Source: Propionibacteriaceae bacterium (GTDB lineage Bacteria > Actinomycetota > Actinomycetes > Propionibacteriales > Propionibacteriaceae). From it: a stretch of 9,310 nt of DNA. The DNA lies in the NCBI GenBank assembly GCA_031262845.1, contig JAISGZ010000096.1:1-9310 (forward strand). Direction: 5' to 3'. Positions 1-5,676 of this stretch are shown here, in pieces (positions within the stretch are counted from its first letter, which is position 1; every line of letters begins with the position of its first letter). The notes below the pieces were generated by a model. That model searched no databases. It was not told where the DNA came from and saw only the letters and a list, made by a program, of their open reading frames with translations. The translations under genes were made by a program, and so were the position numbers.

Positions 1-36
1 GCGTTCGTCCTGAGCCAGGATCAAACTCTCCGTTGA
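1..36 (-). rRNA. rrs: 16S ribosomal RNA, 5' end only (partial)
   Basis: Read on the minus strand, the window ends in AGAGTTTGATCCTGGCTCAG followed by GACGAACGC, the universally conserved start of bacterial 16S rRNA that the 27F primer matches. Placing the first A of that motif (position 29) at E. coli position 8 puts the mature 5' end near position 36, give or take a few bases. Only the first ~36 nt lie inside the window; the rest of the operon runs off the left edge. tyrS lies directly upstream on the same strand, with a promoter and leader region between them. Confidence 0.97.
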
Positions 37-66
37 AAACTTAACGGCCCAACCTCACAAGTGAGT

Positions 67-159
67 TTGAACCAAGTTCAACATAGAGTTGATGACCTGA
101 CAGGATCCATTGCTGGATCGTCATTCATCAAAGGAACCGTTCAGAGGATCGAAATCCTC
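67..159 (-). other. Three small hairpins in the 16S precursor leader
   Basis: In the minus-strand RNA there are three perfect 6-bp stems in a row. GAGGAT/ATCCTC has a UUCG loop (159-144), GATCCA/TGGATC has a GCAA, GNRA-type loop (119-104), and TTGAAC/GTTCAA has a 3-nt loop (81-67). Stable tetraloop hairpins just before the mature 16S end fit precursor folding and RNase processing. None is followed by a T-run, so they are not terminators. Confidence 0.5.
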
Positions 160-208
160 GTCACGGGGCACTGAATTTAGTGCATTTTTGGCATTGACTA
201 TAAGCACG

Positions 209-223
209 CTGTTGAGTTCTCAA
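209..223 (-). promoter_or_regulatory. BoxC-like antitermination element of the rRNA leader
   Basis: The minus strand reads TTGAGAACTCAACAG. Its last 11 nt, GAACTCAACAG, differ by one base from GAACUCAAUAG, the BoxC RNA known to be bound by Mycobacterium tuberculosis NusA. The motif sits about 50-65 nt downstream of the predicted P2 start. A short hairpin 24 nt upstream (247-258, GGCC stem, GGAA loop) could play the boxB role; that part is inference. TATAGT just after it (202-197) might be read as a -10 element, but the spacing to TTGAGA is only 15 nt. Confidence 0.65.
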
Positions 224-280
224 GGTTCGGGTGCGTCCCGCTCTTAGGCCTTCCGGCCCGCGTTTGGGGCAACTCGCGAA

Positions 281-309
281 ACATTACCCGGAGCTTTTCG
301 ATTAGTCAA
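281..309 (-). promoter_or_regulatory. rRNA promoter P2 (downstream)
   Basis: On the minus strand TTGACT (309-304), a 17-nt spacer and TAATGT (286-281). This is the same architecture as the upstream promoter with the same spacing, so the two form a tandem pair as is common for bacterial rRNA operons. The start site would be near 274, upstream of the BoxC-like element, so both transcripts would carry that element. Confidence 0.75.
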
Positions 310-468
310 ATCGCTTCGCTTCCAGTTTTCCTTCTCCAAGTCGATCTCCGCTGGGCCCACTCAAGAACTCCAGAGGTCGTCAACTTGATGACGGAAGTTG
401 CCTTCACAAGGTCAGATTCCCGATTTTCAACGGTTCTCCGACCTTCCGTTTCGCAGAAGGCTTGGCAG

Positions 469-497
469 AATTTACCCAGCCTTCCCGGTCCTGTCAA
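469..497 (-). promoter_or_regulatory. rRNA promoter P1 (upstream)
   Basis: On the minus strand TTGACA (497-492) is followed by exactly 17 nt and then TAAATT (474-469). The -35 is a perfect match to the housekeeping sigma consensus and the -10 matches at four of six positions, including the conserved second A and last T. Transcription would start near position 462, giving a leader of roughly 425 nt before 16S. An 11-bp tandem repeat lies 44-65 nt upstream of the -35. The call rests on sequence match and location only. Confidence 0.8.
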
Positions 498-540
498 ATC
501 GTGTCCATGGCGGGTCTGTCCGGAGTCATCGAAGACCGTC

Positions 541-562
541 TTTCGACGTCATTTCGACGTCA
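541..562 (-). repeat. Tandem 11-bp repeat upstream of rRNA promoter P1
   Basis: Two exact, adjacent copies of TGACGTCGAAA on the minus strand (562-552 and 551-541), each containing the 6-bp palindrome GACGTC. They lie 23 nt past the tyrS stop and 44 nt before the P1 -35 element. One helical turn per unit would place two sites on the same face of the DNA, which suits cooperative binding of a regulator. No known operator is recognised. Confidence 0.6.
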
Positions 563-585
563 TCCGACCGACTCTCAGAAGCTGT

Positions 586-1848
586 CTAGGCCGTCACCTG
601 AAGCAGGCCGACGGTCTTTTTTCCCCGTCGGAGGACGACATAGCCGCCGGGCAGCAGATCGGCCGTCGACAGGCTGTGGTCGATTGACTGGTAGCGCTCG
701 TTGTTGACGTAGGCCCCGCCTTCTTGGATGGCCCGCCGGGCCTCGCCTTTCGACTTCACGACCTGTGCCGCCACCAAGGCATCGGTCAGCTTGAGAGCCT
801 CGACCGTCGGCACCTCGGCGACTGTTAGCTCGGCCGCTACGCCGGCCAGCGTGGCGGCATCCAGTTGTCTGAGATCGGCCGCGCCGAACAAGGCTTGGGC
901 GGCCTGGGTCGCCAGTTGGCGTTGCTGTGGCGAATGAACCAGATCGGTCAAGTCATCAGCCAAGACCCGCTGGGCGGCCCGCCGTTGTGGCTCTTCGACG
1001 GTCAACCGGGCCAGTTCCTCGATTTCCTCCCGTGACCGGTTCGTGAAGGCTTTGACATAGCCGACCACCATGTCGTCTTCGGCGTTGAGGAAGAATTGAT
1101 GGAACTGGTAAGGCGAAGTCATCGCCGGATCGAGCCAGATCGCGCCACCGGCGGTTTTACCGTATTTCGAACCGTCGGATTTCGTGATCAGGGGCGTTGC
1201 CAGAACGTGAACGTGATCACCGGTGACGCGGCGGATCAAATCGGCCCCGGCCGTCATATTGCCGAATTGGTCCGACCCGCCGGTTTGCAAACTGACACCG
1301 TAACGCTGATGCAAGGTCAAGTAGTCGTAACTCTGTAACAGGACGTAGGCGAATTCGGTGAAGGAAATCCCCTCCTCAAGTCGGCTTTTGACGATTTCAC
1401 GGGCCAACATGCGTGAGATCGAGAAGTGTTTACCGACGTCACGCAGGAAATCGAGGACGGACAATTGAGCCGTCCAGTCGTAGTTATTGACGATTTGACC
1501 ACCGTTGGGGCCATCAAAGTCGATAAAGCCTTCGACTTGGCTGCGAATTCGCTCGACCCAGCTCGCCACTAGGTCTTTGGGGTTGAGATTGCGCTCGGAG
1601 GTTTGACGCGGATCACCGATCAAACCGGTTGAGCCGCCAACTAACAAATACGGCGTGTGACCGGCAGCTTGGAGACGGCGGATCGTGATCAGCTGGAGCA
1701 AATTGCCCATGTGAAGACTGGGCGCACTGGGATCAAAACCCACGTAAGCGGCGATCTGTTGATCGTCGAGGGCGGTTTTCAAGGCCTCGGGGTCAGTGCT
1801 GTGGGCGATCAAACCGCGCCATTGGAGGTCGTCAAATAGTCCAGTCAT
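586..1848 (-). CDS. tyrS: Tyrosyl-tRNA synthetase
   Basis: Cytoplasmic class I aminoacyl-tRNA synthetase that charges tRNA-Tyr with tyrosine using ATP. The 420-residue product has the HIGH-type motif as HMGN (46-49) after FDPSAPSLH, the tyrosine-pocket segments YDYLTL (174-179) and QTGGSDQFGN (188-197), the KMSKS-type loop as KYGKT (228-232), typical of this TyrS class, and a C-terminal S4 RNA-binding domain (about 353-415). The length is normal for bacterial TyrS. I chose the ATG at 1848 because MTGLFDDLQWRGLI matches the family N-terminus and AGGGTGGGG precedes it. An in-frame GTG three codons upstream (1857) overlaps that purine run and is less likely. The gene lies 143 nt after argH and directly ahead of the 16S rRNA operon. 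Confidence 0.97.
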   Translation of the reverse strand: MTGLFDDLQWRGLIAHSTDPEALKTALDDQQIAAYVGFDPSAPSLHMGNLLQLITIRRLQAAGHTPYLLVGGSTGLIGDPRQTSERNLNPKDLVASWVERIRSQVEGFIDFDGPNGGQIVNNYDWTAQLSVLDFLRDVGKHFSISRMLAREIVKSRLEEGISFTEFAYVLLQSYDYLTLHQRYGVSLQTGGSDQFGNMTAGADLIRRVTGDHVHVLATPLITKSDGSKYGKTAGGAIWLDPAMTSPYQFHQFFLNAEDDMVVGYVKAFTNRSREEIEELARLTVEEPQRRAAQRVLADDLTDLVHSPQQRQLATQAAQALFGAADLRQLDAATLAGVAAELTVAEVPTVEALKLTDALVAAQVVKSKGEARRAIQEGGAYVNNERYQSIDHSLSTADLLPGGYVVLRRGKKTVGLLQVTA

Positions 1849-1851
1849 GTT

Positions 1852-1867
1852 CCCCACCCTAGTGGGG
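1852..1867 (-). promoter_or_regulatory. Hairpin covering the tyrS ribosome binding site
   Basis: The minus-strand RNA reads CCCCAC-UAGG-GUGGGG, a perfect 6-bp GC-rich stem with a 4-nt loop, ending 3 nt before the tyrS ATG. The purine-rich run that best serves as Shine-Dalgarno (AGGGUGGGG) lies in its loop and 3' arm, so folding would hide it. This suggests translational control of tyrS, but no ligand or partner is evident. Confidence 0.5.
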
Positions 1868-1877
1868 TGTGGAGGCG
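1859..1877 (-). repeat. Second copy of the 19-nt repeat, at the tyrS ribosome binding site
   Basis: CGCCTCCACA-CCC-CACTAG on the minus strand, the partner of the copy at 1957-1975. The CCC centre, unlike the GAG of the other copy, is what lets this copy pair with the GTGGGG next to the tyrS start. Confidence 0.65.
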
Positions 1878-1956
1878 AAAACTGCGTGTCGGTGTGCTGG
1901 CCGCTGGGGACCCAACAGGTGGCCGCGAATACGTGAATCTTCGACGCGACAGGGCA

Positions 1957-1975
1957 CTAGTGCTCTGTGGAGGCG
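1957..1975 (-). repeat. First copy of a 19-nt repeat in the tyrS upstream region
   Basis: CGCCTCCACA-GAG-CACTAG on the minus strand. It matches the copy at 1859-1877 at all 16 positions outside the 3-nt centre. Its CACTAG end is part of the perfect 10-bp palindrome GCACTAGTGC (1963-1954), just after the argH stop. Confidence 0.65.
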
Positions 1976-1991
1976 CACCAACGGCTTGAGA

Positions 1992-2390
1992 TCAAGTCGT
2001 TGATGAAGGGGAAGACTGACCGAGTAGGTAGCCATAGCGCTGCCGGGTGTCGTCACGGTAGTGCTCGATATAGGCCAGGATCGTGGCTGAGGCTATCTGT
2101 TGCCACTCGTGAGCCAGCGCGTCGGCGGCCATCTGGCGGACCAGAGAATCCGCCACCGCCACGGGCCGACCGTGACTGTCACGTCCTTGGCGCAGCGCTG
2201 TTAACAACTCGGTCAAGGTCGCGACCGAACCGGATTTGGCTTGCCGGGCCAAGGCTCCCAAGCTGGTCGGGCCGGCCCAAGCGGCCAGGGCTTGTAAGCG
2301 GTCGATGATCAGTCCGCCGTCATTGCTGTGGAAGGCTTCGATCAGTTGCAGCTGAACCGTCTGGGCGGAGGCATGTTCGTGATCCACCAC
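1992..2390 (-). other. C-terminal helical domain of the ArgH fusion, unknown family
   Basis: Encodes residues 656-787. Amphipathic patterns suggest several helices: around SAQTVQLQLIEAF (663-675), GLIIDRLQALAAW (681-693), SVATLTELLTALRQ (710-723), and a long helix from PVAVADSLVRQM to AYIEHYRDD (731-769). The tail QSSPSSTT is again low-complexity. There are no cysteines, metal-binding clusters, Walker motifs or acetyl-CoA loops. A binding, targeting or oligomerisation module is more plausible than a second enzyme, but that is inference. Confidence 0.6.
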
Positions 2391-4355
2391 CCGTTGAGCC
2401 GGCTCAGGCGTTGGCAGACGGCCCTGGTGTCCGGCTGAGGTCAGCGGGGTGCGGGGCAGCCGGTCCATTGGTGTCGAGGACGGTGCCCGCTGGGTTCCGG
2501 CAGCGGACGGTGAGGTTGACGAAGTTAAAGGGGCGAACGGGCTGGTCTCAGTTGGTGACGGTGAAGCCTTGAGCCTGGGTTCCGGTTGCGTGCCGCTGTC
2601 CGGAACAGCGCCCACCCCGGACGCCTGGGGCTCGGCCCAATCGTTGATCGGCTGCCGTTGGGTACCGCCGTCAGCGGCGCCACTCATCATGGACTGCCTG
2701 GGCCCGGACGAAACCGGCCGGGGCTCTTGTTGAGAACCACCCTCCGTGACACCACCAAGGTGATCGCGAGTTGAGACTGACAGAACCGATGGTGAGACCG
2801 CGGAGGCTTCGATTTTCGTCGGATCAGAGCTAGTGACTCGCGGTTGGCGTGACGGCGACGGCTGGTCATCCACGGCGGCCGAGGCCGAACTTGCCGGAGC
2901 GGCGGTCGTCGATGAGGCCGATCCGGGTTCCGGGTTGGGCGGCAAACCTGGCAAACCGGATAAACCTGGCAGCCCGGCTAAGGTCGCGCTCAACTCGTCG
3001 AGTTGAGCCCGGACCTGGTCTTCGGCCGTGCCACCGCGGCCATTGCGGGCCGCGATCGACCCGTGAACGGTCAGAACCGTTTTAACCTCGGGGCGCAGTT
3101 CGGCCGATATTTCGGCCAGTTGGAAATCGGTCAGGTCGGGCAGGTCGATCCCCCGGGCTTCGCAGTAACGGACAGCCTGGCCGGCGATGTCGTGGGCCTG
3201 GGCGAAGGGGACGTGTTGCCGTACCAACCAGTCGGCCAAATCGGTCGCCAGCGCAAAACCGGCGCCGGCTTCGGCCTCCAACCGTTCGCGCCGGAAAGTC
3301 AGGGTCGCCACCAGGCCCGCCATCGCCGGCAGCAGGATAAGCAACTGGTCGATGGCGTCGAAAATCGGTTCCTTGTCTTCTTGGAGATCCCGGTTGTAGG
3401 CCAGCGGCAGGCCTTTCAGGGTTGTCATGAGACCGGCCAAGTGACCGACCAGACGGCCGGATTTACCGCGTGCCAACTCAGCCACATCAGGATTTTTCTT
3501 CTGCGGCATGATGCTGGAACCGGTTGACCACTCGTCGGCCAGGCTGACGAAACCGAATTCAGCCGTCGCCCAGAGCGTGATCTCCTCGGCCAAGCGGGAT
3601 AAGTCGATCCCGATTTGGGCCAGCACGAACAGGGCCTCGGCGACATTGTCACGGGCGGCCGTACCATCAATCGAGTTCGGCACCGAGCCCGTGAACCCCA
3701 ATTCGTGGGCCACCAATTCTGGGTCCAAACCCAACGAAGTTCCGGCCAAGGCCGCTGAACCATAGGGTGACCAGGCTAAACGTTGATCGACATCACGCAG
3801 GCGTTGGAGATCGCGGACCAGGGGCCAAGCGTGGGCCAACAAATGGTGGGACAGCAGCAGCGGTTGGGCGTGCTGCAAGTGGGTCCGGCCGGGCATCGCC
3901 ACCCCGAGGTGTCGGCGAGCCTGATCGGTCAGAGCTTGGATGACCGCCCTCACTTCAGCCGCCACCAAGACGAGGTGATCGCGCAGATAGAGCCGGATCA
4001 AGGTCGCGATTTGGTCATTCCGGCTGCGACCGGCCCGCAAACGACCGGCCAACTCGGGGCCAAGGATTTCGGTCAGTCCCCGTTCGAGGGCCCCGTGAAC
4101 GTCTTCATCGGTCGGCGCCGGCTGGAACGAGCCGTCGTGAACTCGCCCGGCCAACTGTTCGATACCAGCGATCAGGCCTTCGTATTCCGTCTCCGTCAGC
4201 AATCCGGCCCGGGCCAAGGCCAGCGCGTGAGCGGTCGAGCCTTTGAGATCGTAGGGCGCCAGGCGCCAGTCGAATTGGGTCGATTGGGACAGCTGGAACA
4301 AAGCCTGCGCGGGCGCCCCGGCGAAGCGTCCACCCCACAAAACACCTTGGGTCAC
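1992..4355 (-). CDS. argH: Argininosuccinate lyase with long C-terminal extension of unknown function
   Basis: Last step of arginine synthesis: splits argininosuccinate into arginine and fumarate. Residues 1-460 form a complete fumarase/aspartase-superfamily enzyme: GRSRNDQ (109-115), GRTHLQHAQP with its conserved His (156-165), and the signature loop GSSIMPQKKNP (279-289) with the catalytic serine. The lyase alone is normally about 460-480 residues, but this frame runs to 787. Residues 461-655 are a Pro/Ser/Thr/Gly-rich linker starting GLPGLSGLPGLP. Residues 656-787 look all-helical and match no family I know; there is no GNAT motif, unlike the ArgH-NAGS fusions of some gammaproteobacteria. 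The start is GTG, preceded by AAGGAAGAG. argD ends 54 nt upstream and tyrS follows. The lyase call is near certain; the role of the extension is unknown. Confidence 0.96.
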   Translation of the reverse strand: MTQGVLWGGRFAGAPAQALFQLSQSTQFDWRLAPYDLKGSTAHALALARAGLLTETEYEGLIAGIEQLAGRVHDGSFQPAPTDEDVHGALERGLTEILGPELAGRLRAGRSRNDQIATLIRLYLRDHLVLVAAEVRAVIQALTDQARRHLGVAMPGRTHLQHAQPLLLSHHLLAHAWPLVRDLQRLRDVDQRLAWSPYGSAALAGTSLGLDPELVAHELGFTGSVPNSIDGTAARDNVAEALFVLAQIGIDLSRLAEEITLWATAEFGFVSLADEWSTGSSIMPQKKNPDVAELARGKSGRLVGHLAGLMTTLKGLPLAYNRDLQEDKEPIFDAIDQLLILLPAMAGLVATLTFRRERLEAEAGAGFALATDLADWLVRQHVPFAQAHDIAGQAVRYCEARGIDLPDLTDFQLAEISAELRPEVKTVLTVHGSIAARNGRGGTAEDQVRAQLDELSATLAGLPGLSGLPGLPPNPEPGSASSTTAAPASSASAAVDDQPSPSRQPRVTSSDPTKIEASAVSPSVLSVSTRDHLGGVTEGGSQQEPRPVSSGPRQSMMSGAADGGTQRQPINDWAEPQASGVGAVPDSGTQPEPRLKASPSPTETSPFAPLTSSTSPSAAGTQRAPSSTPMDRLPRTPLTSAGHQGRLPTPEPAQRVVDHEHASAQTVQLQLIEAFHSNDGGLIIDRLQALAAWAGPTSLGALARQAKSGSVATLTELLTALRQGRDSHGRPVAVADSLVRQMAADALAHEWQQIASATILAYIEHYRDDTRQRYGYLLGQSSPSSTT
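2391..2975 (-). other. Low-complexity Pro/Ser/Thr-rich linker inside argH
   Basis: Encodes residues 461-655, between the lyase core and the C-terminal domain. It opens with GLPGLSGLPGLP and continues in stretches dominated by Ser, Pro, Thr, Ala, Gly and Gln, with no hydrophobic segment long enough to cross a membrane. It is predicted to be disordered. Its middle contains four degenerate copies of a unit starting with Gly-Ser/Thr-Gln followed by Pro. Confidence 0.8.
2433..2744 (-). repeat. Degenerate 24-residue repeat in the ArgH linker
   Basis: Four units begin EGGSQQEP (residue 538), DGGTQRQP (562), DSGTQPEP (586) and AAGTQRAP (618). The spacing is 24, 24 and then 32 residues, so the third unit carries an 8-residue insertion. 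At DNA level the units are about 72 nt and strongly diverged, which suggests old internal duplication rather than a recent expansion. Confidence 0.55.
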
Positions 4356-4409
4356 GAACTCGTCTCTTCCTTCATTTCCATTTCGGGGGCGTCAAGGCAT
4401 CGGCTGATG

Positions 4410-5579
4410 TCAGGCCGCGGCCTGGTTCCGGGCTTGAGCGTAAAGCGACGGCCAGAGACCGAGGAATGGCGTCAAATCCTCTGGCGTCACGATCAGTGGC
4501 GGAACCAAACGGATGATAGCTGGCCGCGGAGCGTTGATCACGACACCGGCTTGTAGAGCCGCCCCCTGAACCTCGGCTGCGAGTGGCTGTTCCAGTTGGA
4601 GACCGATCATCAACCCCCGGCCCCGGACCTGGCTGACTCCGGGCAAGGTCGCCAGCCGGTCGCGCAACCAGGCGCTGGTGGTCTCGACCTGGGGCAACAC
4701 CGACTCGATCTCATCGAGGGTCGCCAAAGCCACGCGACTAGCCAGCGGGTTACCGCCGAAAGTCGTGCCGTGGAGACCGGGGGTGAAGAAGTCAGCCGTT
4801 GAACCGATCGCTAAACAGGCCCCGATCGGAAAACCGTTCCCGAGGGCTTTGGCCAGTGTGATGATGTCGGGCACGATGTCGGCGGCGGTGTGAGCGAACC
4901 AGGCGCCGGTCCGGCCCAAACCGGTTTGAACTTCATCGAGCCAGAGCAGGGCGCCGTGTTGGGCCGTAATCTGGCGGGCCGCCGCCAAGTAATCAGCTGG
5001 CGGCACGATGACGCCGCTTTCGCCTTGGATCGGTTCGAGCACGACAGCCGCGGTGTCATCGTCAACGGCGGCGGCTAGGGCGGCCGCGTCACCGTAAGGG
5101 ACGAAAGTGACATCACCGGGCAGGGGCTCGAACGGGGCCCGGTATTTGGCCGTCCAGGTGACGGCCAAAGCGCCGAGTGTCCGGCCGTGGAACGAGCCCT
5201 CGGCGGCCACGATCTTGGTCCGGCCGGTCAACCGGGTCAATTTGAACGCCGCCTCGTTGGCTTCGGTCCCCGAGTTCGTGAGAAAAACTCGGGCCGGGGC
5301 GGGCAGCAGGCCGGTCAGCCGTTCAGCCAAACGAATCTGCGGCTCGGTGGCGAAGATATTCGAGGCGTGACCAAGTTTGGCCGCCTGATCGGACATGGCC
5401 GCGGTCACCTGTGGGTTGGCGTGGCCGACCGCCACCACGGCGATCCCGGCCAACAGGTCGAGGTAGCGCTTGCCCTGATCGTCAAACAGATAGCAACCCT
5501 GGCCGCGCGTGAAAATCCGCTGGGGGGTGCCAAAAGTCCGCATCAGAGTGGCGTCGTACAGATCGGTCAGGGACGTCAT
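4410..5579 (-). CDS. argD: Acetylornithine aminotransferase
   Basis: Fold-type I PLP enzyme that makes N-acetylornithine from N-acetylglutamate semialdehyde using glutamate. The 389-residue length is standard. Seen in the sequence: the N-terminal DLLAGIAVVAVGHANP (41-56), NSGTEANEAA (102-111) that binds the cofactor phosphate, SFHGRTLGAL (129-138), LDEVQTGLGRTG (214-225) with the Asp that contacts the pyridine nitrogen, the Schiff-base lysine in LAKALGNGFPIGA (Lys244), and GTTFGGNPLA (271-280). The ATG at 5579 is preceded by GGAAAAGAG. It lies 97 nt after argB and 54 nt before argH. Family members can also act on succinyl-diaminopimelate or succinylornithine; the arginine context supports argD. 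Confidence 0.96.
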   Translation of the reverse strand: MTSLTDLYDATLMRTFGTPQRIFTRGQGCYLFDDQGKRYLDLLAGIAVVAVGHANPQVTAAMSDQAAKLGHASNIFATEPQIRLAERLTGLLPAPARVFLTNSGTEANEAAFKLTRLTGRTKIVAAEGSFHGRTLGALAVTWTAKYRAPFEPLPGDVTFVPYGDAAALAAAVDDDTAAVVLEPIQGESGVIVPPADYLAAARQITAQHGALLWLDEVQTGLGRTGAWFAHTAADIVPDIITLAKALGNGFPIGACLAIGSTADFFTPGLHGTTFGGNPLASRVALATLDEIESVLPQVETTSAWLRDRLATLPGVSQVRGRGLMIGLQLEQPLAAEVQGAALQAGVVINAPRPAIIRLVPPLIVTPEDLTPFLGLWPSLYAQARNQAAA

Positions 5580-5676
5580 CGAAACTCTTTTCCAGTGGGT
5601 CAGGAAGTCAAAAAAGTGTGAGCCGCTCGCGAGTCGGTTACCGCTCCGCTTCGGGCGCCAAGTATCCGGCCGGCCA
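5580..5676 (-). other. argB-argD intergenic region with hairpin-like sequence and T6 run
   Basis: 97 nt. After the argB stop the minus strand has GC-rich partly self-complementary sequence (GAGC...GCTC and CTCGCGAG within 5617-5645), then a run of six Ts at 5610-5615. This could be a weak intrinsic terminator or attenuator inside the arg cluster, but the stem is imperfect and about 6-8 nt from the T-run, so the call is tentative. Confidence 0.3.

Larger units (their letters stand above)
37..585 (-). other. Noncoding rRNA promoter and leader region between tyrS and 16S rRNA
   Basis: About 550 nt with no credible gene. Short open frames here, including a 63-codon one at 306-497, have no recognisable product and overlap promoter elements. 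From the tyrS side the region holds a tandem 11-bp repeat (541-562), a strong promoter (469-497), a second strong promoter (281-309), a short GGCC/GGCC hairpin with a GGAA loop (247-258), a BoxC-like antitermination motif (209-223) and three small hairpins before the 16S start. The order fits an rRNA operon with tandem promoters and a leader of about 240 to 430 nt. I saw no convincing intrinsic terminator after tyrS, so some read-through into the rRNA operon is possible. Confidence 0.85.
1858..1991 (-). other. argH-tyrS intergenic region with a duplicated motif
   Basis: 134 nt without a gene. It contains two copies of CGCCTCCACA-NNN-CACTAG in the direction of transcription (1975-1957 and 1877-1859), 98 nt apart. 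The first copy runs into a dyad at 1967-1950 (GCACTAGTGC core, flanking CAG/CTG with one mismatch). The second forms the hairpin over the tyrS ribosome binding site. I see no clear -35/-10 pair and no T-box consensus. Confidence 0.6.

Noticed and set aside
197..223. Third rRNA promoter (TTGAGA ... TATAGT)
   Set aside because: The spacer is only 15 nt and the TTGAGAACTCAACAG sequence is better explained as the conserved leader motif.
306..497. 63-codon open frame on the minus strand upstream of 16S rRNA
   Set aside because: It begins at the P1 -35 element and ends at P2, has no plausible ribosome binding site and no recognisable protein features.
1846..1857. GTG at 1857 as the tyrS start
   Set aside because: It lies inside the purine-rich sequence that best serves as ribosome binding site, and the family N-terminus begins at the ATG at 1848.
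1858..1991. T-box riboswitch controlling tyrS
   Set aside because: The AGGGTGG at the tyrS start lacks the ACCGCG continuation, and the 134-nt region has no recognisable Stem I or antiterminator.
1992..2390. ArgH tail as an N-acetylglutamate synthase (GNAT) domain, as in known ArgH fusions
   Set aside because: No GNAT acetyl-CoA loop or beta-strand pattern is visible; the residues look all-helical.
3003..3527. 174-codon open frame on the plus strand inside argH
   Set aside because: It is antisense to the conserved lyase core, Gln/Arg/Gly-rich, with no recognisable product.
3783..4556. 257-codon open frame on the plus strand, opposite argH and argD
   Set aside because: It spans the antisense of two certain genes and the gap between them, has no family-like motifs, and long antisense frames are expected in GC-rich coding DNA.
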